Positions 1-7,531 of a DNA stretch of 11,863 nucleotides are shown here, one piece after another. Numbering within the stretch: position 1 is the first letter of the stretch; the number at the start of each line of letters is the position of its first letter. Location of the stretch: positions 1 to 11,863 of the forward strand of contig CACZYN010000105.1 of NCBI GenBank assembly GCA_902785445.1, written 5' to 3'. The DNA comes from an uncultured Anaerovibrio sp. (lineage in GTDB: Bacteria > Bacillota > Negativicutes > Selenomonadales > Selenomonadaceae). The position numbers and the translations under genes are program-made. The notes under the pieces were generated by a model. The model was given only the letters and a program-made list of their open reading frames with translations. It made no database searches and was not told where the DNA came from.

Positions 1-951
1 CAAATCCCCTACCGGACTTTCCCCCACTGATTCCAGGAACCGGTCAATCTTCGGGTCATAGGATACACCAATCATTGGAACCCCCATAACTGCCGCAAAG
101 ATCAAAGCATGGAGCCTCACGCCAATAAGCAGGTCCATATTGCCCACAATGGACAACAGTTCCTTAGTGGAGTATTCTTCCTGCAACACCACCGCGTTGC
201 AGCTGGTCATAGACGCCACCATTTCCGCCGTATGCACATCTTCCGGGAACTGCATTGGCAGGAATATAATTCTGGCATCAAATTCCTGAGCAATCTGGTC
301 CGCAGCCCGAGCAATAACCGCCTTGTAATGAGTCCAGTCCTGCCATTCACGCACGGAAATCCCCACCAATGGCTTGGCTCCATAGGCATTATTCTTGGTA
401 AGAATAGCCCGCCCCATGTTTTTGTCCACCGGATGTATGGCATGAACCGGGTCAGAGGTACATTCTATTTTAGGTCGGCGAATTTTCATTTGGGCCAACT
501 CGCCCAAAGATCCCCTGTCCCGAACCGTAATCTGCTTGATGCCGTTGCCCACTATCCGCATTACCCAGCGGGCAAAGCTGCCCTGAATCGGACCAATCCC
601 CTGAGCATACAACATTACCGGTGTTCTCATCATCTCCGCTAATACAATTATCATAAGATAATAATACAAGCTTCGCCGACTGGTAACATTCTGCAGCAAA
701 CTGCCACCACCGCTAATCAGAAGATCGGCCTTATACAAGGCCCCAATGATATGGCCAATATCCAGCCAACCAATGGCATGGACCTTGTGACGCACCTTAG
801 TATCCTCCGGGTCAGCGGATATAACCGTTATATTTATGTTGGGATCCATATCCGTCAATACTTCTACCATAGCTGCCAGCATCGCTTCATCGCCAGCATT
901 TCTGGAACCGTAATATCCGGAAATTACAACATTACTCATGTCTGTTGTCAT
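1..951 (-). CDS. csaB: Polysaccharide pyruvyl transferase CsaB, 3' end cut off by the window edge
   Basis: The gene reads leftward from an ATG at 951 and is open to the window edge, giving 317 residues with no stop; the family is usually about 360 residues, so roughly 40-50 C-terminal residues are outside. Seen: N-terminal SGYYGSRNAGDEAM (residues 11-24), the glycine-rich LISGGGSLLQN (78-88), YAQGIGP (115-121), VRDRGS (143-148), TSDP (165-168), and GVRLHALIFAA (277-287) followed by GVPMIGVSYDPK. These are hallmarks of the pyruvyl transferase fold. Known for the family: it transfers a pyruvyl group from phosphoenolpyruvate to a secondary cell wall polysaccharide, forming the ketal bound by SLH-domain surface proteins. 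The start is uncertain: AAGG lies directly before the ATG at 951 and about 12 nt before a second in-frame ATG at 939, so 939 may be used. It begins 12 bp after the DUF5693 gene, so the two are almost certainly cotranscribed. Confidence 0.9.
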   Translation of the reverse strand, partial: MTTDMSNVVISGYYGSRNAGDEAMLAAMVEVLTDMDPNINITVISADPEDTKVRHKVHAIGWLDIGHIIGALYKADLLISGGGSLLQNVTSRRSLYYYLMIIVLAEMMRTPVMLYAQGIGPIQGSFARWVMRIVGNGIKQITVRDRGSLGELAQMKIRRPKIECTSDPVHAIHPVDKNMGRAILTKNNAYGAKPLVGISVREWQDWTHYKAVIARAADQIAQEFDARIIFLPMQFPEDVHTAEMVASMTSCNAVVLQEEYSTKELLSIVGNMDLLIGVRLHALIFAAVMGVPMIGVSYDPKIDRFLESVGESPVGDL

Positions 952-963
952 TCCTTATCTTTT

Positions 964-3009
964 CTATTTATCAGCGGCCAACTTCGGAGAAACATATTTG
1001 CTCCAAAGCTGAACCAAAATCATACAGATAGCACCTATTATTGCCCCCAAGACTATACCACCAATGCCCCGGGCAAAGGACATAAATATCGGTGAACGCA
1101 TATGGGCAAAGGTCTCCACCATCGAACCCTGGCCAATAGTAGCAATTAAAACCAAAACAAACAGTATCATGGTTGGCCACTTTTTAAACCAGGCCAGCAC
1201 GGCTAACATAAAAGCAGGATGTCCGATGAGGAGTTCCTTGGACCGTGGACGGGCATACATAGCCTGCTCCAAAAAGGCCCGGAATTTAAGCTCTGTAGCC
1301 GATACCGGCATACCCATAGTGTGTCCAGAACGGGCCACAAAAATTACACCGGCCACCAGCACCAAAAAGAGGCCAATCAAAGTCTTAACCTTTACTGGCA
1401 TATCCATAATCTTCCGGAACTGATTCATAAAACCTTCCGTATCATCCATTTTGCCATCAAATAAATCAAACCGTTGCATAAAGGCAATGGCCACCAAAAT
1501 TATAGGCAGAATGAAGGTGAGCTTGATACCCCGGAAAATATTCACTTCCAATAAATATTCTGTATCGGCCAAGGAGCCGGACAGATAGGATGCACCAACG
1601 TAAGACAATACACCACAGGCAAATAACGACACCATGCCTGTAAAGATGACCTTCAACAAAGAAGCCTTATCATCCGGATTATTGTTTCTGAACCGATCTA
1701 ACTGCCAAATAACGGCAATAGCCGGAAATACATTGGCACTGAGCAACGCAGCTAATACACGGATTTTATTGCCGTGGCCCATCAGAACCGGCCCAGTCAA
1801 TACAACAGCCGCCAATAGCAACAATCCATAGACAGATTTTTTACCCATTCCAGGAATCACCAAAGATAAGTACAGCACGCAAGCTGCTGCAACTCCCAGC
1901 ATCACCAAGGCTCTAAGGCAACTAGATGGATAAAAATGCTCAAATACACCAGCCCGGCCAATGGTAAATCCCTCGGCCACCAAACGATCTCTGGTGGATG
2001 CAAAATAAGTCATATTTGTCTCCAGCAGAGTCATCCCCGGAGCTGGTTTATCAAATATCTTTAATAAGTTGAACCGAATATTGCGTTCAGCATCGGTATT
2101 AGCCCACCGTTCCACGCATTCGGCAATCTTCATTTTCTTTTGTTCATCCTTGGGAATAGAATACAAACGGGCCGAATGATAATCATTGGCCTTGGCTATA
2201 TCCAACATACCATCCTGAGGGAAAAACTGGAGCTGGGTCACGCCTTCAATCATACCTAAAGTAAGGTCCCGCTCGGCCATTTTCTTGGCCGTATAATCAG
2301 AATTATCCGGGGCGCCCAAAGTCTGAGAACCGGAATAAACTATGCCAGACACCCCGAAACCGTCAATACGCTTAAAAAAGGCATCCACATCATCCTTGGT
2401 ACAGGACCGATAGTTGGTTGGACGGGCCAATACATAAAAACCGCCGTCGTTGACCGCCTTCATTTCGTCCGTTGGCATACCCAAATCCATTTTTTCAAAG
2501 GACTCAAATTGGGCCTTTACTGCCAAAACCGTTTCATTGCCCACTTTAAGCTCTTTTACCCGATCATTACCTAAACGGCGAACTAAATCCTCATGAACTT
2601 CCTTAAAGGTCTGCTGATGATGGCCGGTGACATAAATGTCTGTCCCCTTAATAGTTCCATTTTCCACCAACTGCCGCCAATTAGGGTCAGTCATGGCCCC
2701 AGTCTGATAGCTGGTAAGAATATCACTACCATTCACTGCCGTGGTCTTACCATTGACATTGAGTTTTTTAAAGGTAGTTTCGTACACTGCCAAAGAGGTA
2801 ATTCCGGCTTCCTTGGCCTGACGCATTACTTCATCAACTGGCAGGCCCTCACACTCGGCCAAGGCCACAATATCCTCATAATCCACAATCAGCTCGACGG
2901 AATTATTGGCCACTTCCACTTGATGGCGCTGGATATTGATACATAATGAAGCCACCAGCCCAATAACGATTAGCACAATTAAAAATTTATTATATGAAAA
3001 CTGCTTCAT
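964..3009 (-). CDS. DUF5693 family multi-pass membrane protein
   Basis: A 681-residue protein with one N-terminal membrane segment (about residues 8-26), then a large probably extracytoplasmic domain (about 30-360). A membrane region follows with some eight or nine hydrophobic segments, near 364-385, 392-410, 415-436, 452-472, 494-511, 541-559, 611-627 and 644-667. The stretch ARPRSKELLIGHPAFML (586-602) is the kind of conserved motif I associate with DUF5693; I assign the family by recall of such sequences. No biochemical role is established. Its constant neighbour here is csaB, 12 bp downstream, which suggests a part in making, exporting or modifying a cell-surface polysaccharide (inference). 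The start is well supported: AAGGAG at 3020-3025 sits ten bases before the ATG at 3009. The alternative is simply an uncharacterised membrane protein. No broken reading frame is visible. Confidence 0.85.
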   Translation of the reverse strand: MKQFSYNKFLIVLIVIGLVASLCINIQRHQVEVANNSVELIVDYEDIVALAECEGLPVDEVMRQAKEAGITSLAVYETTFKKLNVNGKTTAVNGSDILTSYQTGAMTDPNWRQLVENGTIKGTDIYVTGHHQQTFKEVHEDLVRRLGNDRVKELKVGNETVLAVKAQFESFEKMDLGMPTDEMKAVNDGGFYVLARPTNYRSCTKDDVDAFFKRIDGFGVSGIVYSGSQTLGAPDNSDYTAKKMAERDLTLGMIEGVTQLQFFPQDGMLDIAKANDYHSARLYSIPKDEQKKMKIAECVERWANTDAERNIRFNLLKIFDKPAPGMTLLETNMTYFASTRDRLVAEGFTIGRAGVFEHFYPSSCLRALVMLGVAAACVLYLSLVIPGMGKKSVYGLLLLAAVVLTGPVLMGHGNKIRVLAALLSANVFPAIAVIWQLDRFRNNNPDDKASLLKVIFTGMVSLFACGVLSYVGASYLSGSLADTEYLLEVNIFRGIKLTFILPIILVAIAFMQRFDLFDGKMDDTEGFMNQFRKIMDMPVKVKTLIGLFLVLVAGVIFVARSGHTMGMPVSATELKFRAFLEQAMYARPRSKELLIGHPAFMLAVLAWFKKWPTMILFVLVLIATIGQGSMVETFAHMRSPIFMSFARGIGGIVLGAIIGAICMILVQLWSKYVSPKLAADK

Positions 3010-3036
3010 ATCAGTTATTCTCCTTAAATAACCGTG

Positions 3037-3744
3037 TTAAATAGCCGACTTACGGTAGCTGGCCTTGATAATGACCTGGCCTTCCTGCATTTCCACATCA
3101 TCAACTTCCGAGCGCACCGGCATTTTATGTAAATCAAACAACAGAATATCTCCAAAGAAATTGCCAATTACTGCCTTACCCAGCAGGGCATTTCTTATAT
3201 CCAGGCGAGTCATATGGAAAAACACCGCCCCGTTTTCTTCAAAGACAATACCCTCCAGAGTGATGTCCGCCTTACGGCCCAATATTTTCACTGTTCCTGT
3301 GGCCGACAGTTTCTCACTGTCCATGGTAGTCTGAATATTATCCACTTTTTCCAGCTTACGCTTCAGCAAATCCTCCAAGGATTCCTGAGAAATAACGCCG
3401 GTGATTTCCAACCGATCGGCAGAACTTACCGCCGAACCGTCTCTGGTATCTAAAGCAGAAAAATCCCCCCGGACATTACTGCCGTCCACAGTAAGCTTGT
3501 CCACTTTGATCTGGCCAACCATAGCATTATCTGCATCAATATGAATGCTGTCCAGCTTGCCAGCCAGCAACATAAAGCCTGGCACCGTGGACAAATTTAC
3601 ATCCACCTTATCCGCACCGGTAGCTTCCTGCACCTGGTGACTGATAGTGCCCTGCATTATTCCTGGCAGAATAAGCTGGCAAAACACTAAAAATATAACG
3701 ATTAGCCCTAAAACAATCTTTACAGCCTTGCTCAAAGTCATCAC
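3037..3744 (-). CDS. DUF2993 (LmeA-like) membrane-anchored protein
   Basis: A 235-residue protein with an N-terminal hydrophobic segment (residues 7-28), which is an uncleaved anchor or signal, followed by a mostly beta-strand domain. That domain carries repeated short amphipathic strands such as KVDVNLSTVPGFMLLAGKLD and IKVDKLTVDG. This pattern matches the DUF2993/LmeA family; actinobacterial LmeA binds phospholipids outside the membrane and supports envelope glycolipid maturation. Here the specific role is unknown. The start is either the GTG at 3744 or the ATG directly after it at 3741; the ribosome site is weak (CAGG just upstream), so translation may be coupled to prfB, which stops 8 bp before. 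The gene sits between prfB and the DUF5693 gene in the secA-to-csaB run, consistent with an envelope role (inference). Confidence 0.78.
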   Translation of the reverse strand: MMTLSKAVKIVLGLIVIFLVFCQLILPGIMQGTISHQVQEATGADKVDVNLSTVPGFMLLAGKLDSIHIDADNAMVGQIKVDKLTVDGSNVRGDFSALDTRDGSAVSSADRLEITGVISQESLEDLLKRKLEKVDNIQTTMDSEKLSATGTVKILGRKADITLEGIVFEENGAVFFHMTRLDIRNALLGKAVIGNFFGDILLFDLHKMPVRSEVDDVEMQEGQVIIKASYRKSAI

Positions 3745-3752
3745 CTGGTAGA

Positions 3753-4859
3753 TTACAATTGATGATTAGCCTTGGCCCGTAAAAAGGCCTCAATAAACAT
3801 ATCTATTTCACCGTCCATAACAGCTCCGGTATTACCGGTTTCTGCGTTGGTACGATGATCCTTTACCATATTATATGGATGGAATACATATGAACGAATC
3901 TGGCTGCCCCATTCAATTTTCTGCTGGTCACCTTCCAGAGCCGCAATTTCCTTTTCCTTCTTTTCTTCCTCTAGCTCAAAGAGCTTAGCACGAAGCATTT
4001 TCAAACACTGCTCCCTGTTCTGGAGCTGAGAACGCTCATTCTGACACTGAACCACAATTCCTGTAGGCTCATGGGTCATACGAACTGCCGAAGAAGTCTT
4101 GTTGATGTGCTGACCACCGGCACCAGAAGCCCGGTAGGTGTCCACCCGCACCTCATCCATGTTAATTTCCACCTCAGCGGTATCATCCAATTCCGGCATG
4201 ATATCACAGGCGCAGAAAGAGGTATGACGACGAGCCGCCGAATCAAATGGTGATATGCGCACCAGACGGTGTACACCCTTTTCTGATTTCAAAAAGCCAT
4301 AAGCGTTATGCCCCTTGATAAACAAGGTAACCGACTTTACTCCCGCCTCATCACCAGGCAGCATGTCCGCAGTTTCCACAGTAAAACCGTGGCGTTCAGC
4401 ATAACGACCGTACATGCGGAGAAGCATGCTGGTCCAGTCCTGGGCCTCGGTACCACCGGCACCGGCATGGAGTGTCAAAATTGCATTATTGGCATCATAC
4501 TTGCCGGAGAGCATAACCTCCAGCTGAAGCTCCTCCAAAGCCTGATCTATTTCCGCCATATCAGCCTTTACATCTGCCTCAACGGATTCGTCTTTGTCCT
4601 CCATGCCCAGTTCCCACATAACCTGCACATCATCGAACTTGGCCATCAGTTCCTTGTATTTATCCACGCTGATTTTTACATCGTTGAGCTCCTGATTGAC
4701 TTTCTGGGCCTCCTCCGGGTTATCCCAAAAGGTAGGCTCGCCCATCTTGTATTCCAATTCAGCGATTTTTTCTTCTTTATGGGCCACATCCAAAGATTTT
4801 TCCATCTCAGACAGGCGCCCCTGGAGTGCCACGATTTCCGGCTTCAAATCCTCCAGCAT
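3753..4859 (-). CDS. prfB: Peptide chain release factor 2 (RF2)
   Basis: A full-length 368-residue class I release factor. It recognises UGA and UAA in the ribosomal A site and triggers release of the finished peptide. Seen: an N-terminal helical domain (1-110), the HAGAGGTEAQDW segment (131-142), the codon-recognition tripeptide SPF (203-205), and the catalytic GGQ (248-250) inside RASGAGGQHINKT. SPF identifies RF2 rather than RF1. Most bacterial prfB genes need a +1 frameshift at CTT-TGA-C around codon 25; here the equivalent site reads TCT TTG GAT (Ser-Leu-Asp, residues 22-24), so the gene is one continuous frame and that autoregulation is absent. The start ATG at 4859 follows AGGATGTGAG. 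It lies 25 bp after secA, the secA-prfB order known from Bacillus. Confidence 0.97.
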   Translation of the reverse strand: MLEDLKPEIVALQGRLSEMEKSLDVAHKEEKIAELEYKMGEPTFWDNPEEAQKVNQELNDVKISVDKYKELMAKFDDVQVMWELGMEDKDESVEADVKADMAEIDQALEELQLEVMLSGKYDANNAILTLHAGAGGTEAQDWTSMLLRMYGRYAERHGFTVETADMLPGDEAGVKSVTLFIKGHNAYGFLKSEKGVHRLVRISPFDSAARRHTSFCACDIMPELDDTAEVEINMDEVRVDTYRASGAGGQHINKTSSAVRMTHEPTGIVVQCQNERSQLQNREQCLKMLRAKLFELEEEKKEKEIAALEGDQQKIEWGSQIRSYVFHPYNMVKDHRTNAETGNTGAVMDGEIDMFIEAFLRAKANHQL

Positions 4860-4884
4860 GTTCTCACATCCTAATTATTCTATA

Positions 4885-6717
4885 TTATTTATCCCGACCG
4901 CAGCAGTTCTTGTACTTCTTGCCACTACCACAAGGACAAGGGTCGTTACGACCAATCTTCTCCTCATTTACATAAGGCTGCTGCTTGGTTTCTTCTTCAG
5001 AGTCGTCGCCGCTATGATTAGACTTGGCCTGAGCCAGACGCTGTTGCGCCTGTTCTTCCATAGCCCGCTGCTGTTCCGGAGTAATGATATTTACCCGGTA
5101 CATCATAGTGGCAATGTCCGTCTGAATGCCATCGATCATTTCCTGGAACATATCATGTCCCTTGATCTTATACTCTACCAATGGGTTGCGCTGACCATAG
5201 GATAAGAGGCCAATACCCTCACGGAGCATATCCATTTCATCCAAATGCTCCATCCAACGGTTATCAATAACCCGAAGCATAACAATACGCTCCAGCTCCC
5301 GCATATTTTCCTCGCCAAAGAGCATTTCTCTGAGCTTGTAGGCTTCCTCTGCCACATTCATCAAGGTCTCCTGAACCTCGTCCCGGCTCATATCCTCCAG
5401 CTCTTCCAGCTTCAGCTTGCCCTGTGGAGCATACACCTTCTCAGCATCCTTAATGAGTTCGCCCAGGGTCCACTGCTCAGGATAAAGCTTAGCATTGGCA
5501 TACTGATCCATTTCCGCCTCAATAATCTGGGCAATCATGTGGATAACATGCTCACGGAGATTGCCACCCTTCAGGACCTTCTTACGTTCAGCGTAGATAA
5601 TCTCACGCTGCTGATTCATTACATCATCATATTCCAGCACGTGCTTACGCATATCGAAGTTACGGCCTTCCACCTTCTTCTGGGCATTTTCAATAGATTT
5701 GGTAATCATCTTATGCTCAATAGGATCATCCTCACCCATACCCAGACGGTCCATAATTGAAGAAATATTCTTGGCGCCGAAGAGGCGGAGCAAATCATCC
5801 TCCAAAGACAGGTAGAAACGGGAATTACCTGGGTCACCCTGACGGCCGGCACGGCCCCGGAGCTGGTTATCGATACGGCGGGACTCATGACGCTCAGTAC
5901 CTACAATGTACAGACCGCCTAATTCTGGCACGCCCTCACCCAGCTTTATATCTGTACCACGACCAGCCATGTTGGTTGCAATGGTTACAGCACCCTTTTG
6001 GCCGGCATCGGCAATGATTTCTGCTTCCTTCTCATGGAACTTGGCATTCAACACATTGTGGGAAATTCCCCGCTTACGCAAAATACCACTGATTTCCTCG
6101 GACTGGGCAATGGAAGTGGTACCGATCAACACTGGCTGACCGGTGCTGTGGATACGCTCCACATCATTGGCCACAGCCTTGAGCTTAGCCCTACGAGTCT
6201 TATAAATAACATCCGGCATGTCTACACGACGTACTGGCATATTAGTAGGAACAACAACTACTGGCAAATTGTAAATCTTGATAAACTCGTCTTCCTCAGT
6301 CTTGGCAGTACCAGTCATGCCGCCCAGCTTATTGTACATACGGAAATAGTTCTGGAAGGTAATGCTGGCCAAAGTCTGGGACTGACGGCGAACCTCCAAG
6401 CCCTCTTTGGCTTCAATGGCCTGATGCAGACCATCAGAATAACGACGTCCTTCCATGAGACGACCGGTGAATTCATCAACGATGACAATTTCCCCGTCTT
6501 TAACTACATAATCCCGATCCCGCTTCATCAGAGACTTAGCTCGGAGAGCGGCGGTGAAGCAGTGAGACATCTCAATATTTTCGGAGTCATACATATTCTT
6601 TACGCCCAGAAACTTCTCTACCTTGGCTACCGCGGTTTCATTTGGTGCAACGGTTTTCTGCTTTTCATCCACGGTATAATCCACGCCTGGCTTCAAGGTC
6701 TCTACGGCCTTAGCCAT
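4885..6717 (-). CDS. secA: SecA C-terminal fragment (610 codons, in the original frame)
   Basis: This open frame begins at an internal ATG (MAKAV) that has no ribosome binding site and overlaps the 5' fragment by 16 bp; it is a remnant rather than a designed gene. Seen: the preprotein cross-linking region, GGMTGTAKTEEDEF (132-145), nucleotide-binding domain 2 with AGRGTDIKLGEG (251-262), the arginine-finger segment RIDNQLRGRAGRQGDPG (281-297), the helical wing and scaffold regions, and a C-terminal zinc knuckle with cysteines at 594, 596, 605 and 606 (CPCGSGKKYKNCC). The zinc knuckle is the usual SecB/ribosome contact tail. All motifs downstream of the deletion are intact, which argues for a recent event or an error rather than long-term decay. 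Confidence 0.85.
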   Translation of the reverse strand: MAKAVETLKPGVDYTVDEKQKTVAPNETAVAKVEKFLGVKNMYDSENIEMSHCFTAALRAKSLMKRDRDYVVKDGEIVIVDEFTGRLMEGRRYSDGLHQAIEAKEGLEVRRQSQTLASITFQNYFRMYNKLGGMTGTAKTEEDEFIKIYNLPVVVVPTNMPVRRVDMPDVIYKTRRAKLKAVANDVERIHSTGQPVLIGTTSIAQSEEISGILRKRGISHNVLNAKFHEKEAEIIADAGQKGAVTIATNMAGRGTDIKLGEGVPELGGLYIVGTERHESRRIDNQLRGRAGRQGDPGNSRFYLSLEDDLLRLFGAKNISSIMDRLGMGEDDPIEHKMITKSIENAQKKVEGRNFDMRKHVLEYDDVMNQQREIIYAERKKVLKGGNLREHVIHMIAQIIEAEMDQYANAKLYPEQWTLGELIKDAEKVYAPQGKLKLEELEDMSRDEVQETLMNVAEEAYKLREMLFGEENMRELERIVMLRVIDNRWMEHLDEMDMLREGIGLLSYGQRNPLVEYKIKGHDMFQEMIDGIQTDIATMMYRVNIITPEQQRAMEEQAQQRLAQAKSNHSGDDSEEETKQQPYVNEEKIGRNDPCPCGSGKKYKNCCGRDK

Positions 6718-7370
6718 GCGGCTGTACGTATCCGTGGACTTAGAACCACGATGGCAAAATTCAGTTCCCGCTGAACCATCTGATCAAGGTCTACAACCAT
6801 GTTATCCCGGAGATAGTCAAAACCATACTCGTTATTAGTACCAAAAGTAATATCACAGCCATAAGCAAACTTACGCTGTGGAGTATCCATATCATGTTTA
6901 ATAAGACCTACCGACAGGCCCAGGAAATTATACAAACGACCCATCCACTCGCTATCGCGCTTGGCCAAATAGTCATTGACAGTTACCATATGAACGCCTT
7001 TGCCAGTGAGGGCGTTAAGATAAACCGGCAGGGTTGCCACCAGGGTCTTACCTTCACCAGTACGCATCTCGGCGATTTTACCTTCGTGGAGGCAAATACC
7101 ACCTATCATCTGCACATCAAAATGACGCATACCCAATACGCGACGGGATGCCTCACGAACTACGGCAAATGCCTCCGGCAAAATATCATCCAGGGTTTCG
7201 CCATTGGCCAGACGCTCCTTGAATTTATCTGTATGTCTGGTAAGAGAAGAATCACTGAGCTCGGTTAATTCCTCTTCGTAGGAATTAATCTCCTCCACAA
7301 TTGCTCTCATACGCTTTATTTCTTTTTCATTATTATCGCCTAAAAATCTTTTAAAGATGCCTAACAACAA
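6702..7370 (-). CDS. secA: SecA N-terminal fragment (ends out of frame after residue 208)
   Basis: This 222-codon piece carries the start of nucleotide-binding domain 1. Seen: the Q-motif region FAVVREASRRVLGMRHFDVQ, Walker A MRTGEGKT (residues 102-109, with GEGKT at 105-109), VTVNDYLAKRD (119-129) and ITFGTNNEYGFDYLRDN (174-190). Native sequence stops at V208; the last 14 residues (VLSPRIRTAAWLRP) are frameshift product. The start is a TTG at 7370, preceded at good spacing by TTAGGAG. The two following codons are TTG and TTA, so a second TTG at 7367 is also possible. A stable product is doubtful because the domain is cut before its DEVD strand. Confidence 0.85.
   Translation of the reverse strand: MLLGIFKRFLGDNNEKEIKRMRAIVEEINSYEEELTELSDSSLTRHTDKFKERLANGETLDDILPEAFAVVREASRRVLGMRHFDVQMIGGICLHEGKIAEMRTGEGKTLVATLPVYLNALTGKGVHMVTVNDYLAKRDSEWMGRLYNFLGLSVGLIKHDMDTPQRKFAYGCDITFGTNNEYGFDYLRDNMVVDLDQMVQRELNFAIVVLSPRIRTAAWLRP
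6744..6749 (-). other. Junction of the secA deletion
   Basis: On the coding strand the junction reads ATC GTG GT then TCT AAG TCC. ATC GTG is Ile-Val of the NFAIV strand; TCT AAG TCC is Ser-Lys-Ser of the SKSTDTY segment. Only two bases (GT) stand where about 20 codons are expected, so the missing length is one more than a multiple of three. The exact breakpoint cannot be set because flanking bases could belong to either side. Confidence 0.85.
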
Positions 7371-7394
7371 TACTCACTCCTAACAAATTGGATG

Positions 7395-7410
7395 GGTGCG
7401 TAAACACACC
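7395..7410 (-). promoter_or_regulatory. Small hairpin in the secA leader
   Basis: On the coding strand GGTGTG, loop TTTA, CGCACC, six pairs including one G-U. It lies between the predicted promoter and the secA ribosome site, about 25 bases upstream of the TTG. It is too short and has no T-run, so it is not a terminator. A regulatory role is possible but unproven. Confidence 0.35.
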
Positions 7411-7417
7411 TCTTAAT

Positions 7418-7446
7418 AGTTTACCAAACTATATTATAGAAGTCAA
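7418..7446 (-). promoter_or_regulatory. Predicted sigma-A promoter for secA operon
   Basis: On the minus strand TTGACT (-35, 7441-7446), a 17-bp spacer, then TAAACT (-10, 7418-7423). It lies about 50 bp upstream of the secA start and directly after the hpf terminator, with the -35 box at the end of that terminator's T-rich tail. It would serve secA and probably the four genes after it, since no terminator is visible down to the left edge. Confidence 0.65.
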
Positions 7447-7490
7447 AAGAAAAGAAAGGGCGCTGCTCACACGACCTATGAGCAGCGCCC
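7446..7490 (-). terminator. Intrinsic terminator of hpf
   Basis: A perfect 12-bp GC-rich stem (7458-7469 with 7479-7490; GGGCGCTGCTCA pairing with TGAGCAGCGCCC) around a 9-base loop. It is followed on the minus strand by TTTCTTTTCTTTTG. It lies 41 bp after the hpf stop. Confidence 0.92.
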
Positions 7491-7531
7491 CCGCTATGAT
7501 TTACCGATTCTACAACCGATAAACTTCTGAG

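Larger units (their letters stand above)
4885..7370 (-). pseudogene. secA: secA, preprotein translocase ATPase, broken by an internal out-of-frame deletion
   Basis: Both halves of SecA, the motor that drives preproteins through SecYEG, are here in order but in different frames. The 5' half follows SecA to NFAIV (codon 208); the 3' half resumes at SKSTDTYSRMAKAV. In intact SecA these are separated by about 20 residues: DEVD (Walker B, motif II), then SILIDEARTPLIISG and one or two more. The locus is 2,486 bp; adding 55 bp gives 847 codons and adding 61 bp gives 849, a normal length (Bacillus subtilis about 841 residues). So a loss of 55-61 bp near 6746 explains the break. Translation would end at the TAG at 6702-6704. 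Without Walker B neither piece nor a frameshifted fusion should hydrolyse ATP. It could be an assembly or sequencing error; nothing else in the gene is decayed. Confidence 0.9.

Noticed and set aside
109..642. Plus-strand 177-codon open frame
   Set aside because: It lies entirely over csaB on the other strand, its translation has no recognisable motif and is rich in His, Asn and Pro, and there is no ribosome site. The same holds for the other plus-strand frames, such as those at 4308-4874, 5998-6774 and 10065-10562.
4885..6717. 3' secA piece as an independent gene for a new protein
   Set aside because: It begins mid-domain without a ribosome site and every residue aligns with ordinary SecA; the parsimonious reading is a broken gene.
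7371..7531. A SecM-like arrest peptide gene upstream of secA
   Set aside because: The gap holds a terminator, a promoter and a short leader, with no open frame of useful length.
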